This document shows positions 35,934 through 45,362 of a stretch of 64,000 bases of DNA, piece after piece. Position 1 is the stretch's first letter. The number at the start of each line of letters is the position of its first letter. The translations under genes and the position numbers were made by a program. The notes under the pieces are model-generated. The model made no database searches and had not been told where the DNA came from. It worked only from the letters and a program-made list of their open reading frames with translations. This DNA comes from Bacteroidales bacterium (GTDB lineage Bacteria > Bacteroidota > Bacteroidia > Bacteroidales > UBA10428): the NCBI GenBank assembly GCA_016938235.1, contig JAFGVA010000058.1:120585-184584 (forward strand). Reading direction: 5' to 3'.

Positions 35934-37610
35934 TTATTGTTCTTTAGGAATCGATACTTTATAAATATCAATATTATTAAAACCTCCAATTTTTTGATTT
36001 AAATACGGAGCAATATCTTTTTTTTCTGCTAAGTTAGGATCATAGTTTATGATATATTTTGCTCCTTGGTCCAGTCGTGATTTTATAAGCACACTATCTA
36101 CATAAGGCTTACCATAACCAGTCCAGCCTTTTTTATTCATATAGTACAAACTGGCATTAATAGTACGATCTGAAATACATAATATTTTATCCTCTTTATT
36201 AATTCCTAATGAATCCAGAAATGGAGTTATATGACTTAACGATTTTCCGTGATGTTCCCAATCAACATTTGCCCAACCCGTATATCGTAGTTTAAATTCA
36301 TTAAAAGAAAATTTTATACCAAGAATAAGAAAAGTCAAAACTATTAAACGAAATATTAAAGAATTATAAATGAAAGAATGGTTTTTGCGAAGAAAATCAA
36401 ATAATGAGAATAGGATTATGGGGATTAAAAAAAGAAAATTTGTGACATAATAATCATGAATTATTACTGCCTGATAAAACAACATAATGTATAATAAAAA
36501 CCCCACAGAACTAATAATAATTAATTGCAGAAGAAACTGGTTTGCTTTCCTGAAGAAATAAATTAACACGAATAGTGTTGAGATTAGTATATATTGAAGA
36601 GTGGGGAAAAAATAATCTTTTGAAATATGATATTTTATATTGTTAAAGCCATTAAGAATTTCATTTTTCGAGAAGTTCCAAATAGGTAATATTCCTATTA
36701 AAAAAAAGCCACCGTTATTTTGTTCGTTATATTTTTTGGCATATAAAATCCAGGAAAAAACTATTGTAAAAGAAATGAAAGAAGCAAGAATGAATAATAA
36801 AGGATGAGTTATAATCGTATCTTTTTTAGTTACTTTCTTTAGAATAATATCATTGAATACAAATATTAAGAATAATGCAACAAAACTAAATGCCGATGTC
36901 ACTTTAAGCAATGCTGCAAGAGTGAACAAAGTAATACTAAATAATAAAAACATCCGCCTGTTCGATTTATTATATTTCCAAAAGAAAAACCAGGCAATAA
37001 ATACTATACTTAAGGCAGGTAAATTGGTCAGAAAATTAGTTGAGTAATAAACATACATAGGTGACATATAAAGAGAGAAACAGGTAATCATTGCAAACAA
37101 AGTATCGTTTAAATGTTTCTCAGCTATTTTGAAAATTGCCCATAAAGATGTTATTGACAGCAAATAAACAAAAGACCTGTAAATAAGCTCATGCTGACCA
37201 AATATTTTCCATAGCACCGCAATGAAGTAATATAATATAGGGAAATCACTAATGGTTTGGCCGGTACCACTATTACCTAGATTTTGCATCGATGGTTTAA
37301 AGAAAGGATTGTTATCGGCATAATAATTATAGGTGATTGATAAACAATCGGCTTGTCTCCATAAATGTAAACTTTGTGGTTTTAAGGGTAAAATATGGCC
37401 TAAGTCGAAAATAAAAAATAACAACAGAACACATAGCCAAAAATACAATCCGGAAAATCTACTTCTTGCAGTGAATAGTTTATTTAGGCTTTTTAAAACA
37501 GATACCATAGTGAAGTCGATTTTTTGCAATTGAGTAATGGTAAATAACAGAATAAAATAAATACAAAGATTGATAGACTTATTTTTGAGGGTATACTCAT
37601 TTCTAAACAC
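35934..37610 (-). CDS. GT39/ArnT-type membrane glycosyltransferase
   Basis: A protein of 558 residues if begun at 37610, where the ATG overlaps the end of the flippase-like gene by 8 bp. A later ATG at 37508 (M-V-S-V-L-K-S-L) is also possible. After the first helix the loop reads L-H-L-W-R-Q-A-D-C, the W-R-Q-A-D motif of ArnT-like enzymes, followed by about eleven helices and a short soluble C-terminus. The expected role is transfer of a sugar from a lipid carrier to a surface lipid or glycan on the outer side of the inner membrane. Confidence 0.78.
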   Translation of the reverse strand: MFRNEYTLKNKSINLCIYFILLFTITQLQKIDFTMVSVLKSLNKLFTARSRFSGLYFWLCVLLLFFIFDLGHILPLKPQSLHLWRQADCLSITYNYYADNNPFFKPSMQNLGNSGTGQTISDFPILYYFIAVLWKIFGQHELIYRSFVYLLSITSLWAIFKIAEKHLNDTLFAMITCFSLYMSPMYVYYSTNFLTNLPALSIVFIAWFFFWKYNKSNRRMFLLFSITLFTLAALLKVTSAFSFVALFLIFVFNDIILKKVTKKDTIITHPLLFILASFISFTIVFSWILYAKKYNEQNNGGFFLIGILPIWNFSKNEILNGFNNIKYHISKDYFFPTLQYILISTLFVLIYFFRKANQFLLQLIIISSVGFLLYIMLFYQAVIIHDYYVTNFLFLIPIILFSLFDFLRKNHSFIYNSLIFRLIVLTFLILGIKFSFNEFKLRYTGWANVDWEHHGKSLSHITPFLDSLGINKEDKILCISDRTINASLYYMNKKGWTGYGKPYVDSVLIKSRLDQGAKYIINYDPNLAEKKDIAPYLNQKIGGFNNIDIYKVSIPKEQ

Positions 37611-38550
37611 TGTTTTTTCTTCTCCATAGATTAAAAAACTGTCCCATAAGCAAAGCTAATAATCCTCCTCCTATCTGCAGAACCAGGAACATTAAGAATG
37701 AAAAACCAAGAACTATAGACTGATTAAACGAGCTAAAGATATATAAAAAAGAAAATTCCCGGGTACCAATTCCCATAATTGTAATGGGTAAAAGATTAAG
37801 TAACCCTGCTACAGATACACCTCCCGAAATAAACCAGAAGCTACTTTGCATATCAATTCCCAGTGCTAATAAATAGCAGGATATAAATGTTGCAATATTT
37901 CCTGAAATTGAAAGAATAATCACACCAAGCAAACTGTAGCGATTCAGGTTAAAATCAATATCTGTATCATCTCTGACCAGTTTGGTTCTTTTTATAATTA
38001 TTTCCCGAATTTTTGATTTTAACTTATTCCGGGTAATTAAAACTGTTGAAATCAGAATGAGTATAATCGCTGATAGAATAATTAGCCATGCTACCCATCT
38101 TTCAAGCGGTAATATAGAAAACGCTAAAACAGCATAGCCGGCAATTAAAAGGAATATCCCCAAATCAAAGCCTCTTTCAGCAAGTATTTTAAGAGCGCTG
38201 TACCATTTACTTTTCTTGGTTTCTTCATATCCCGACTTAACAAGCTCTCCTAGTCTTCCGGGAGTTACTACACCTATGGCATAACTTTCAAGGAAGATGC
38301 TAAAATCGAAAAGCAAGGTATTTGGCTTTTGATAATTATTCTTTAACAAATGCCAGCGATAACTTTTAATTAACAACAATACAAACTGAAAAAACAGGGC
38401 TAATAAAAAAAAACTGACTTTTACTTCTTTCAGGTGGCTCCATATTTCCTTAAAATCCATCCTGAAAATAAGGACAACAAACAACACAATACCCGTTAAA
38501 CGTATTAACAGGAACCATTTTGATGTCCGCTTTACTTGTTTGTTTTTCAT
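37603..38550 (-). CDS. UPF0104/AglD-like flippase-domain membrane protein
   Basis: A protein of 315 residues with about eight membrane helices. The family mark is E-S-Y-A-I-G-V-V-T-P-G-R-L-G-E-L-V-K-S, as in the lysylphosphatidylglycerol synthase transmembrane region (MprF/AglD type). No aminoacyl transferase domain is attached, so this is the membrane part alone. It probably moves or presents a lipid-linked sugar. It lies 2 bp after the FrhB-type gene and overlaps the next by 8 bp, so it is in the operon. Confidence 0.82.
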   Translation of the reverse strand: MKNKQVKRTSKWFLLIRLTGIVLFVVLIFRMDFKEIWSHLKEVKVSFFLLALFFQFVLLLIKSYRWHLLKNNYQKPNTLLFDFSIFLESYAIGVVTPGRLGELVKSGYEETKKSKWYSALKILAERGFDLGIFLLIAGYAVLAFSILPLERWVAWLIILSAIILILISTVLITRNKLKSKIREIIIKRTKLVRDDTDIDFNLNRYSLLGVIILSISGNIATFISCYLLALGIDMQSSFWFISGGVSVAGLLNLLPITIMGIGTREFSFLYIFSSFNQSIVLGFSFLMFLVLQIGGGLLALLMGQFFNLWRRKNSV

Positions 38551-38552
38551 TC

Positions 38553-39893
38553 TTAGTGCAGGTCAGCTCTTTTAATTTTATAGCTCGATTTTTTCCAAAG
38601 TGTACGTGCTTTCTCAAAGAATTTTCCTACAAATTCTGGAGAAAATAAACCAATAAACCTGCGTGCGGGCCAGGTTCCTAAAACAAGAAACATAAAACTG
38701 ATAATGTATTCCATCAGGTACCTGCTTAACGGGAAATCTTTTAGTTCATAACCGTAATCGGGCACCGGTTTCCCAAAGAGTTTTCGTAAACGGATTCGAA
38801 TAAAAGCGCCCCTTTTTTTTAGGTCGTATCCATGAGAGTGCATTGATATGGCTTCATTCTCGGTGATCTCTTCGAAATTGAGCCAACCAGCATTTATCAT
38901 TTCATTTAATAAATTCTGGCCCTTATTGTTCCTTGTCAGAATAAGTGAAAAACCTTTCCCTCTTTCTTCGTATACCGGAGCCCATGCATCACCTACCGAT
39001 AAATCAGTAAATTCGTTTGCAAGGTCGGTGCAAAACAAACTGTTTTTTAATATGTAAAAGGGTATAAGGTAGTTTGCATGAAATTTTTTCAGTTCAATTA
39101 CTTTGTCGCTTTTAAGTTCTACCCGCATATTGCCGGGCCACTCACCATGCCTGAAGTATAGTTTCGTAATTTGTGTAAAATCCTTCACCTTATAACTGCG
39201 AAGCAATGCTTTTACCGATGTAAAATGAAGCGTATTGCCGTAAAAAGGACCGAAAATGTATTCGATATTTTTCACAGAAGGGTCGTTTACTTCCTGAAGT
39301 TTTCTGATTGACTGCACCTGGGGAGGAATGCCAACATAGGCCAGTTTACCTTTGAAAGCTTCCATCTGCGGAAGTATTTCATTTACCGAAGTTATACAAT
39401 ACTTACTTTGTGCCGATTCTATTATTTCTTCCCTTGTTGTAGCAATAAAGGCTTCTGCCTGCCAGGGAACTTTCGGATTCATCCTTGTGGTCACGGCTCC
39501 GTCTATCTTTCCTGTTTTGAGCAGGTAAATCAGGCTTGTTGTAATTATTCCGCCACTTGCGGCATTTATTCTTAAGTCAGGATCAACAGCATGTCCGATT
39601 CCGATTTTTTCATACGGACCTGTATAGGTATGAAAATTAGTGGTGTCAGGATAAAACAGTTCCCGGTACCTGGGAAAATCAAAATATTTACCGGAGCAGG
39701 CATGGTAGATTTTTTCAACCTGTTCATCATGAAGTGCTTTAACTATTTTCGGATAGTATTTTCCTTCCCTATCAATAAATTCAATTGCTCCTTCTGAAAG
39801 GCCTACGCAAGAACCACACCTGTTGCAAAGGTGCGAATTCATTATTTGTTGTAACTCCTTACTTTTCGCAGATATAGAATTGCCTGATTCCAA
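38553..39893 (-). CDS. FrhB/FdhB-type iron-sulfur flavoprotein (Coenzyme F420 hydrogenase beta-like)
   Basis: A protein of 446 residues. The N-terminal ferredoxin-like part shows C-N-R-C-G-S-C (C-x2-C-x2-C), with another Cys further on. The FrhB N domain (A-A-S-G-G-I-I-T-T-S-L) and the FrhB C domain follow (Q-S-K-Y-C-I-T-S, Y-V-G-I-P-P-Q-V-Q-S-I-R-K-L and later L-S-V-G-D-A-W-A-P). Outside methanogens these proteins are common in polysaccharide clusters, where their reaction is usually not known. The start overlaps the end of the methyltransferase gene by 35 bp. Confidence 0.82.
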   Translation of the reverse strand: MESGNSISAKSKELQQIMNSHLCNRCGSCVGLSEGAIEFIDREGKYYPKIVKALHDEQVEKIYHACSGKYFDFPRYRELFYPDTTNFHTYTGPYEKIGIGHAVDPDLRINAASGGIITTSLIYLLKTGKIDGAVTTRMNPKVPWQAEAFIATTREEIIESAQSKYCITSVNEILPQMEAFKGKLAYVGIPPQVQSIRKLQEVNDPSVKNIEYIFGPFYGNTLHFTSVKALLRSYKVKDFTQITKLYFRHGEWPGNMRVELKSDKVIELKKFHANYLIPFYILKNSLFCTDLANEFTDLSVGDAWAPVYEERGKGFSLILTRNNKGQNLLNEMINAGWLNFEEITENEAISMHSHGYDLKKRGAFIRIRLRKLFGKPVPDYGYELKDFPLSRYLMEYIISFMFLVLGTWPARRFIGLFSPEFVGKFFEKARTLWKKSSYKIKRADLH

Positions 39894-40593
39894 ATTCTGA
39901 TAGATATGTTTTTTGAAATTTCCTAATTAGCCATTCGCCAAATTTCTGCAAAAATAATGGTCCAAATGGAATTAGCACGCTTCCATAGTGATAGTTTAAT
40001 TTCCAGCCGGTATGTAAAAGTAGTTTTTTCACTTCCCGTGAAGGAATAAATCGGTGTGGGCCTTCTCCATGTCCGCCAAAAAGTAATGTAAATACATGGT
40101 AAGGAAATTCTGAGGTAAGGGGTGGGCAACTCAGAACCATCCTGGCATTTGGTGTTGAAACCCTGTATAGTTCCTTTAAAAAAGAAACAGGAGATTTTAC
40201 ATGTTCCAGTGTTTCGAGGCAAACAATACGATCAAATTCCTTATCCTTAAAGGGCAGTTGTGAATATGTTTCAATTTTTACCTGATTAACATAGGGTCTA
40301 ACCTTTTTTGCTTCATCTATTAATCCCTGTGATATTTCAGCATTTAATACATCTGCCTCGGGCTCTGTTTTCTTAATATAATCATTTGCTTCGCAATCGC
40401 GGCTAGTGATATTTAGTACTTTATGTTCTTTTTGTAGTTCAAGATGTTTTATGGTTTCAAGAAAACGTTGATCGTGAGCCGATTTTACTTTATTGTTTTC
40501 ACGAATATAAATATCACTTACCGAATCCCAGTGAGTTTCAACATCTTTATCGCTCCAGGCTTTATCTTTAAATTTTTTATCGGCTGATGGCAT
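39859..40593 (-). CDS. class I SAM-dependent methyltransferase (type 11)
   Basis: A protein of 244 residues. The core has K-V-L-N-I-T-S-R-D-C where the glycine-rich motif I (D-x-G-x-G) is expected, so that loop is not standard. Then V-L-N-A-E-I-S, K-E-F-D-R-I-V-C-L-E-T-L-E-H-V (a very typical motif) and M-V-L-S-C-P-P follow. It likely methylates a sugar or lipid-linked intermediate, judged by place. The start overlaps the GT2 stop by one base (TAATG), showing translational coupling. Confidence 0.78.
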   Translation of the reverse strand: MPSADKKFKDKAWSDKDVETHWDSVSDIYIRENNKVKSAHDQRFLETIKHLELQKEHKVLNITSRDCEANDYIKKTEPEADVLNAEISQGLIDEAKKVRPYVNQVKIETYSQLPFKDKEFDRIVCLETLEHVKSPVSFLKELYRVSTPNARMVLSCPPLTSEFPYHVFTLLFGGHGEGPHRFIPSREVKKLLLHTGWKLNYHYGSVLIPFGPLFLQKFGEWLIRKFQKTYLSEFGIRQFYICEK

Positions 40594-41465
40594 TATCTTT
40601 TATTTAAGGTCGAAATCTGGTCAGATATAAGTCCCATAAAGAAAAATAAAAGGCCCGTGAGCGTTAGTAAAATGGCACTATTCGAGAATCTTTCAAAAAC
40701 AATATAGCCATAGGTGCCGAAAGCAAGGCCTCCCAGTAAAAGTGTCAGGCTTACAGGTATAAAAACCTTTAAGGGGTTAAATAATACAACTAACCTTAAA
40801 ATAAGCATTAAAGTGCTGGTTCCATGTTTCAGCTGCTTTACCGTACTCTTCCCAATTCGTTTGTTAACTTTAATCGGGTAATAATCAACAAAATACCCCA
40901 GATTCATCAGAGCAACAGTGCTTGTTGTTGAAAAAGAGAATGAATCAGAGAATAAGTGGAGCCGGTTAATCACACATTCTCTTTTAATAATGCGAAGTCC
41001 GGAGTTTAAATCAGGAATTTTAATACCTGTTAAGAAATCTGCGGTTTTTTTTAGTATCCATTTTCCGGGCTTACGCATCCAGTCCTGGTGTGAATCTTTG
41101 CCCCGCATGCCAACAAGCATATCTCTTTCTCTAATATTTTGCCACAGATTTATTAAATCCTCGGGATTGTGCTGACCGTCGGCGTCGTATAGGGCAATAT
41201 ATTCTGTAGTAACTGCTTTTATCCCTGTTTTTAGCGATGCGCCATAACCTTTATTTAAGGGGTGGTTTATAAGCCTTACATCTTTACCTTCAACAATATT
41301 TTTTGTATTGTCGGTTGAACCATCATTTATTACAACAATATCAAAGTTATTGGCTTTTGCTACCGGAATTAAACGGTCCAATGTTTCACCAATGCCTTCT
41401 TCCTCGTTAAAGGCCGGTATAATTATCGTCAGTTTATGCATTTTTTCTGTGTCAGATAGACTCAT
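40593..41465 (-). CDS. GT2 polyprenyl-phosphate sugar synthase-type glycosyltransferase
   Basis: A protein of 290 residues from ATG 41465. The frame is open to 41492, and ATG 41441 (M-H-K-L) is a further option. The GT-A fold shows I-I-I-P-A-F-N-E-E-E-G-I, V-I-N-D-G-S-T-D-N-T and the metal-binding A-L-Y-D-A-D-G-Q-H. Two membrane helices lie at the C-terminus, as in DPM1/GtrB-like enzymes. It would load a sugar from a nucleotide donor onto undecaprenyl phosphate in the cytoplasm. It is first in the minus-strand glycan operon. Confidence 0.87.
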   Translation of the reverse strand: MSLSDTEKMHKLTIIIPAFNEEEGIGETLDRLIPVAKANNFDIVVINDGSTDNTKNIVEGKDVRLINHPLNKGYGASLKTGIKAVTTEYIALYDADGQHNPEDLINLWQNIRERDMLVGMRGKDSHQDWMRKPGKWILKKTADFLTGIKIPDLNSGLRIIKRECVINRLHLFSDSFSFSTTSTVALMNLGYFVDYYPIKVNKRIGKSTVKQLKHGTSTLMLILRLVVLFNPLKVFIPVSLTLLLGGLAFGTYGYIVFERFSNSAILLTLTGLLFFFMGLISDQISTLNKR

Positions 41466-41652
41466 GTATATTGAAGAAAAAAAGTTGGGCAATTATATAA
41501 AAAATATATCAGATGCTAAATTTATTTTAGTCTTGTATTTTAGTGTCTCATTTAACTTTTCTTTTGTGAGATAGATATGGTATACAATTAATTCTTCAAT
41601 AAAAATGTTTATTTTGCGGATGCTCTAAAAAAAAGAAGAGATAGAATTATTT

Positions 41653-42420
41653 ATGGCAAGTATTGGATTTTCCGAAGAAACTAAAATTTCAGTTATTGTT
41701 CCGGTTTATAAAGCTGAACAGTTTATTGAGCAAAACCTTATAGAGATAAAAAAAAGAATACAGGAAATGTTTCCTGTTTATGAGATTATTGCTGTGATAG
41801 ATGGAGAAGTTGATAACAGCAAGGAAGAGGCCTTAAAAGTTAAGGGCATCGAAGTTCTTTCATATAAAGAGAATAAGGGCAAGGGGCATGCACTTTATCA
41901 TGGGTTTCTTCATTCTAATGGCAGGTTTATCACATTTATCGATTGTGACTTAGATTTAAATCCATCTCAAATTATAAATTTTGTTCCATACCTGACTTCT
42001 GCAGATTTTGCGGTTGGGAGTAAAAGGCATCCATTTTCAAAATTGCAGTATCCTTTTTTACGTAAAGTGCTGAGTTTTGGATTCTTTGTGTATTCATACC
42101 TGATCCTGGGTGTTCATTTAAAAGATACACAATCTGGTTTAAAACTTGTGAAGCGGGAAGTCCTTGAAATCATAATGCCATTGCTTTTAGTAAAAAGGTT
42201 TTCTTTTGATCTAGAATTATGTTTTCTGGCCCAAAAGCATGGCTTCAGAACGGTAGAAGTACCCTTACACTTAACATATCAGCAATTTGAGGGTGTAAGC
42301 ACGACAATAAGGTTGAAAGACATTTTTGCCATGTTTTTCGAAGTATTGTTAATTCGCTATCATTATTCTATTAAGAAAACTTATCAGAAAAATTTTTGGA
42401 AAAATAAAAACTGGCAGTAG
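41653..42420 (+). CDS. GT2 glycosyltransferase, ALG5-like
   Basis: A protein of 255 residues. The GT-A motifs are V-I-V-P-V-Y-K-A-E, V-I-D-G-E-V-D-N and F-I-D-C-D-L-D-L-N (D-x-D region), followed by D-T-Q-S-G-L-K. The pattern resembles dolichyl-phosphate glucosyltransferases (ALG5). It is divergent from the minus-strand glycan operon and precedes the 762-residue membrane protein by 15 bp. The two plus-strand genes are probably a unit that makes and then uses a lipid-linked sugar. Confidence 0.82.
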   Translation: MASIGFSEETKISVIVPVYKAEQFIEQNLIEIKKRIQEMFPVYEIIAVIDGEVDNSKEEALKVKGIEVLSYKENKGKGHALYHGFLHSNGRFITFIDCDLDLNPSQIINFVPYLTSADFAVGSKRHPFSKLQYPFLRKVLSFGFFVYSYLILGVHLKDTQSGLKLVKREVLEIIMPLLLVKRFSFDLELCFLAQKHGFRTVEVPLHLTYQQFEGVSTTIRLKDIFAMFFEVLLIRYHYSIKKTYQKNFWKNKNWQ

Positions 42421-42435
42421 TCCAAATATTTAAGC

Positions 42436-44724
42436 ATGAATTTTACTATTAACAAAAGGTTCGGGGTTTTAATTGTTTTTGTTCTGACTACCATTATACT
42501 TTGGTTTGTTTATGGAGCTATTATTAAATCGCCCAATTACGTTTTTTTTGCGCCAAGTGGCGACGGACTTAAAAGCACCTTTGGCTCCTATTATCATTAT
42601 AAATTTGACACGAGTTTTGGCCGAACTAATTGTATGAATTACCCTTTTGGGGAATCTGCATTCTTTGCAGATAGTCAGTTGCTCGTTGCCAATACATTAA
42701 AGTTGATCTCTAAAGCCGGAATTGATTTCACCGGAAACATAACCGGAATATTAAACATATGGATGATATTCACTTTGCTTCTTGGAGTGATTTTTATATA
42801 CCTGGTTTTAATTGAACTAAAACTGCCCCCGGGATATAGCATTATTGCATCACTTAATATTGCATTTTTATCTCCCCAAATTGAAAGGTTTAGCGGGCAT
42901 TATACCTTGGCATACTTGTTCCTTCTTCCTCTGATATTTTATTTGTTGATCAGATACTATAAAAAGCCATCCATAAAGACATCTTTATGGTGCGGGTTTT
43001 CTGCTTTTCTTGGGTTGAATGTTCATGGCTACTTTTTTGCATTTTTTGGTATTCTAAGTCTTGGAATGCTGGTTATTCTTTACTTAACAGAGAAGAATCG
43101 GTTCCCTGTTGTAAGAACAAGCTTTCATCTGTTGATTATGCTAATTTTACCTTTTGTAATTTTCAGCCTGATAACAAGAGATGTAATTTCCGATCGGACA
43201 GTATACCCTTGGGGAGGGATACAATCATCTTCATATCTTGAGTCTGTTTTTCTGCCGGGAAAGATGAATTACCAGGGAATAATTAAAATTGGAAGAAATG
43301 TTAGTTACTATATTGGTTTTATTAGCACTGTTGTTTTCTTCACAGTTCTTATCAGGTATTTTTTACACAGGAGGAAGCTTGAAAATAAATTAAAAATTAT
43401 TAATAATAACATACTTAATGCCTTTCTGTATGCTTCTCTAATAGCCCTTATATACAGTCTGGTTTGGCCTTTTAAGCTAAAAGGAGGCTGGCCTGTTGAA
43501 TGGAGCCTTGAGCCATTATTAAATTATCTTGGACCTTTGCGACAATTCAGAGGAACCGGCAGATTTAGCTGGATATTTTATTATACCATCAATTTTATCA
43601 GTTATTACATTATTTGGCAGTGGTACAAGTCTGGTACACATAAGAGGAAAACCCTGTTTTTATCTCTCATTTTACTGTTTGGTGCAACAGAAGCTTTTTT
43701 TAATGTGAAGGATCGGGGAAAGCAGTTTAATCACACGATTGCAGAGCTGAAAGACGAGAATAATGAAATGCCAGAAAACAGATGGGCTCACGAAATATAC
43801 CCCTCTGAATATCAGGCAATTTTGCCAATACCTTATTATCATGTGGGCTCCGAAGTTTATTGGATAAGTGGAAACAATAACGTAGAAAGGGCTTCATTTA
43901 TAGTTTCCTGGAAAACAGGATTGCCTTTAACTTCAGTGATGTTGAGCCGAACCTCCATAAGTCAGACTATAGAAAGCCTGCAATGGATCTATGAGCCATT
44001 GAAACCAAACTCTATCATTAAAAAACTTCCCAACAGAAAAGACTTATTGGTTTTAAGGGTTAAAAACAGCTCAATTCGTGAGGGAGAGTGGAGGATAATA
44101 AATAAATCAAAACTTCTATACGAGGATAATAAGATCTATCTATATTCTCTACCTATAGACAGTCTCGAAATGATTTATGACGAGCATTGCATGGAGCTAA
44201 GAACAAAAGCGGCGAATATTCTTCTGGATTCAAATTATTCTGAAAAACAACCTTATTATTTAGAATTATATGGAAGTCAGTTGCCTGAAATTCCTGATGT
44301 AAATAATGACGATGTTTTTGACTGGAAAGTAAGGAAGAAAACAACAATACTAGATACTGTATTATTTTCAGATATTGAGCCTGTTACCATATCTTTCTGG
44401 ATGAGTAATATGAATAAAGATCTCATACCAAGAACGCGGGTTTATTATAAATTTATAAAGGATAATAATACTGTCTGGTCTGGTTCTATTGAAGTTTTTA
44501 GAGAAACTAAGTACATCGACAATAATGGGTGGGGTTTATTTGAGATTAATTACACGCCCAAATATCCTGATGAAAGGGTTATTGTTTTTTTACGGAATAA
44601 ATATACCACTGGAGAAAGAGCCAAAATAGATAATCTCCTTGTTAGAAAAAAAGACAGTGAGATAGTTATGCAGGTTGATTCAACAATATTTTATAACAAC
44701 CGTTATATTGAGGTAAAGCACTAA
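42436..44724 (+). CDS. large polytopic membrane protein, probable GT-C glycosyltransferase
   Basis: A protein of 762 residues. After the first helix is a loop with A-P-S-G-D-G-L-K-S, an acidic element in the place of the GT-C catalytic loop. About ten membrane helices follow (to about 425), then a soluble C-terminal region of about 330 residues. The last 150 look like an all-beta carbohydrate-binding type fold (V-T-I-S-F-W-M-S-N-M...K-I-D-N-L-L-V). No named family was recognised with certainty. Position and topology support a sugar transferase with an external binding domain. Confidence 0.6.
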   Translation: MNFTINKRFGVLIVFVLTTIILWFVYGAIIKSPNYVFFAPSGDGLKSTFGSYYHYKFDTSFGRTNCMNYPFGESAFFADSQLLVANTLKLISKAGIDFTGNITGILNIWMIFTLLLGVIFIYLVLIELKLPPGYSIIASLNIAFLSPQIERFSGHYTLAYLFLLPLIFYLLIRYYKKPSIKTSLWCGFSAFLGLNVHGYFFAFFGILSLGMLVILYLTEKNRFPVVRTSFHLLIMLILPFVIFSLITRDVISDRTVYPWGGIQSSSYLESVFLPGKMNYQGIIKIGRNVSYYIGFISTVVFFTVLIRYFLHRRKLENKLKIINNNILNAFLYASLIALIYSLVWPFKLKGGWPVEWSLEPLLNYLGPLRQFRGTGRFSWIFYYTINFISYYIIWQWYKSGTHKRKTLFLSLILLFGATEAFFNVKDRGKQFNHTIAELKDENNEMPENRWAHEIYPSEYQAILPIPYYHVGSEVYWISGNNNVERASFIVSWKTGLPLTSVMLSRTSISQTIESLQWIYEPLKPNSIIKKLPNRKDLLVLRVKNSSIREGEWRIINKSKLLYEDNKIYLYSLPIDSLEMIYDEHCMELRTKAANILLDSNYSEKQPYYLELYGSQLPEIPDVNNDDVFDWKVRKKTTILDTVLFSDIEPVTISFWMSNMNKDLIPRTRVYYKFIKDNNTVWSGSIEVFRETKYIDNNGWGLFEINYTPKYPDERVIVFLRNKYTTGERAKIDNLLVRKKDSEIVMQVDSTIFYNNRYIEVKH

Positions 44725-44730
44725 CATAAT

Positions 44731-45354
44731 TTATTTTTCAACAAAAAGTCCCAGATAAATAAAAATATCCTTAATCAATCCGTAAGTATTCGACATAGGA
44801 ACCTCAAGTTCATCGGGTTTGAACCAACGTACTTCCTCTATATCTTCGGTGGTTTGGGGTATTGGGGTTTCATTACCGTTAAATTCCATTTCGAACCAGA
44901 ATGTTTTCTTTAGCGCAATACCTTTCTTAAAGGGATAAGTATGGTAGGTTGACATGAGTGGTTTCCGAAGTTCAATATTCCGTAGCCCTGTCTCTTCCTG
45001 AACCTCTCTTACTGCAGCAGCCTGGTACGATTCATTCTTATCAACCTTTCCTTTAGGGAGGTCCCATTTACCTCTTCTGTAAATGAAAAGATATTCACCC
45101 TTTTTATTTTTCACCAGTCCGCCAGCTGCATCAATCCGAATAAAACAAGACAGAAATGATTCCTGAAGTTCTTCAATGTTATAATGGAAAATAATTAATG
45201 AATTTATTCTGGTAATCTTGCTGTAAATTTCAATGATCTCTTCTAAATCTTCTTTTTCTTTGTATTTGAAAAACAATCCATATTTTGTCTGAAAATTTTT
45301 AGAAAAATCATCAGTCAAAAACACTGCCCGGTCATTAAAAAAAACTTTATACAT
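44731..45354 (-). CDS. NUDIX hydrolase
   Basis: A protein of 207 residues. A distinct N-terminal 70 residues precede the NUDIX domain. The box is at about 102-124: G-K-V-D-K-N-E then R-E-V-Q-E-E-T-G-L, a full GX5EX7REUXEEXGU match. It hydrolyses a nucleoside diphosphate linked to another group; the substrate is unknown. The gene is divergent from pyrE with only 8 bp between the two start codons, and its first codons hold the pyrE -7 box. Confidence 0.88.
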   Translation of the reverse strand: MYKVFFNDRAVFLTDDFSKNFQTKYGLFFKYKEKEDLEEIIEIYSKITRINSLIIFHYNIEELQESFLSCFIRIDAAGGLVKNKKGEYLFIYRRGKWDLPKGKVDKNESYQAAAVREVQEETGLRNIELRKPLMSTYHTYPFKKGIALKKTFWFEMEFNGNETPIPQTTEDIEEVRWFKPDELEVPMSNTYGLIKDIFIYLGLFVEK

Positions 45355-45357
45355 TTG
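45350..45357 (+). promoter_or_regulatory. -7 promoter box of pyrE
   Basis: TACATTTG, an exact TAnnTTTG match, 6 bp before the pyrE ATG (45363). The start codon of the divergent NUDIX gene (45352-45354) lies within it. With the usual box-to-start distance the transcript would begin at or next to the ATG. No -33 TTTG was found. Confidence 0.5.
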
Positions 45358-45362
45358 CGCTC

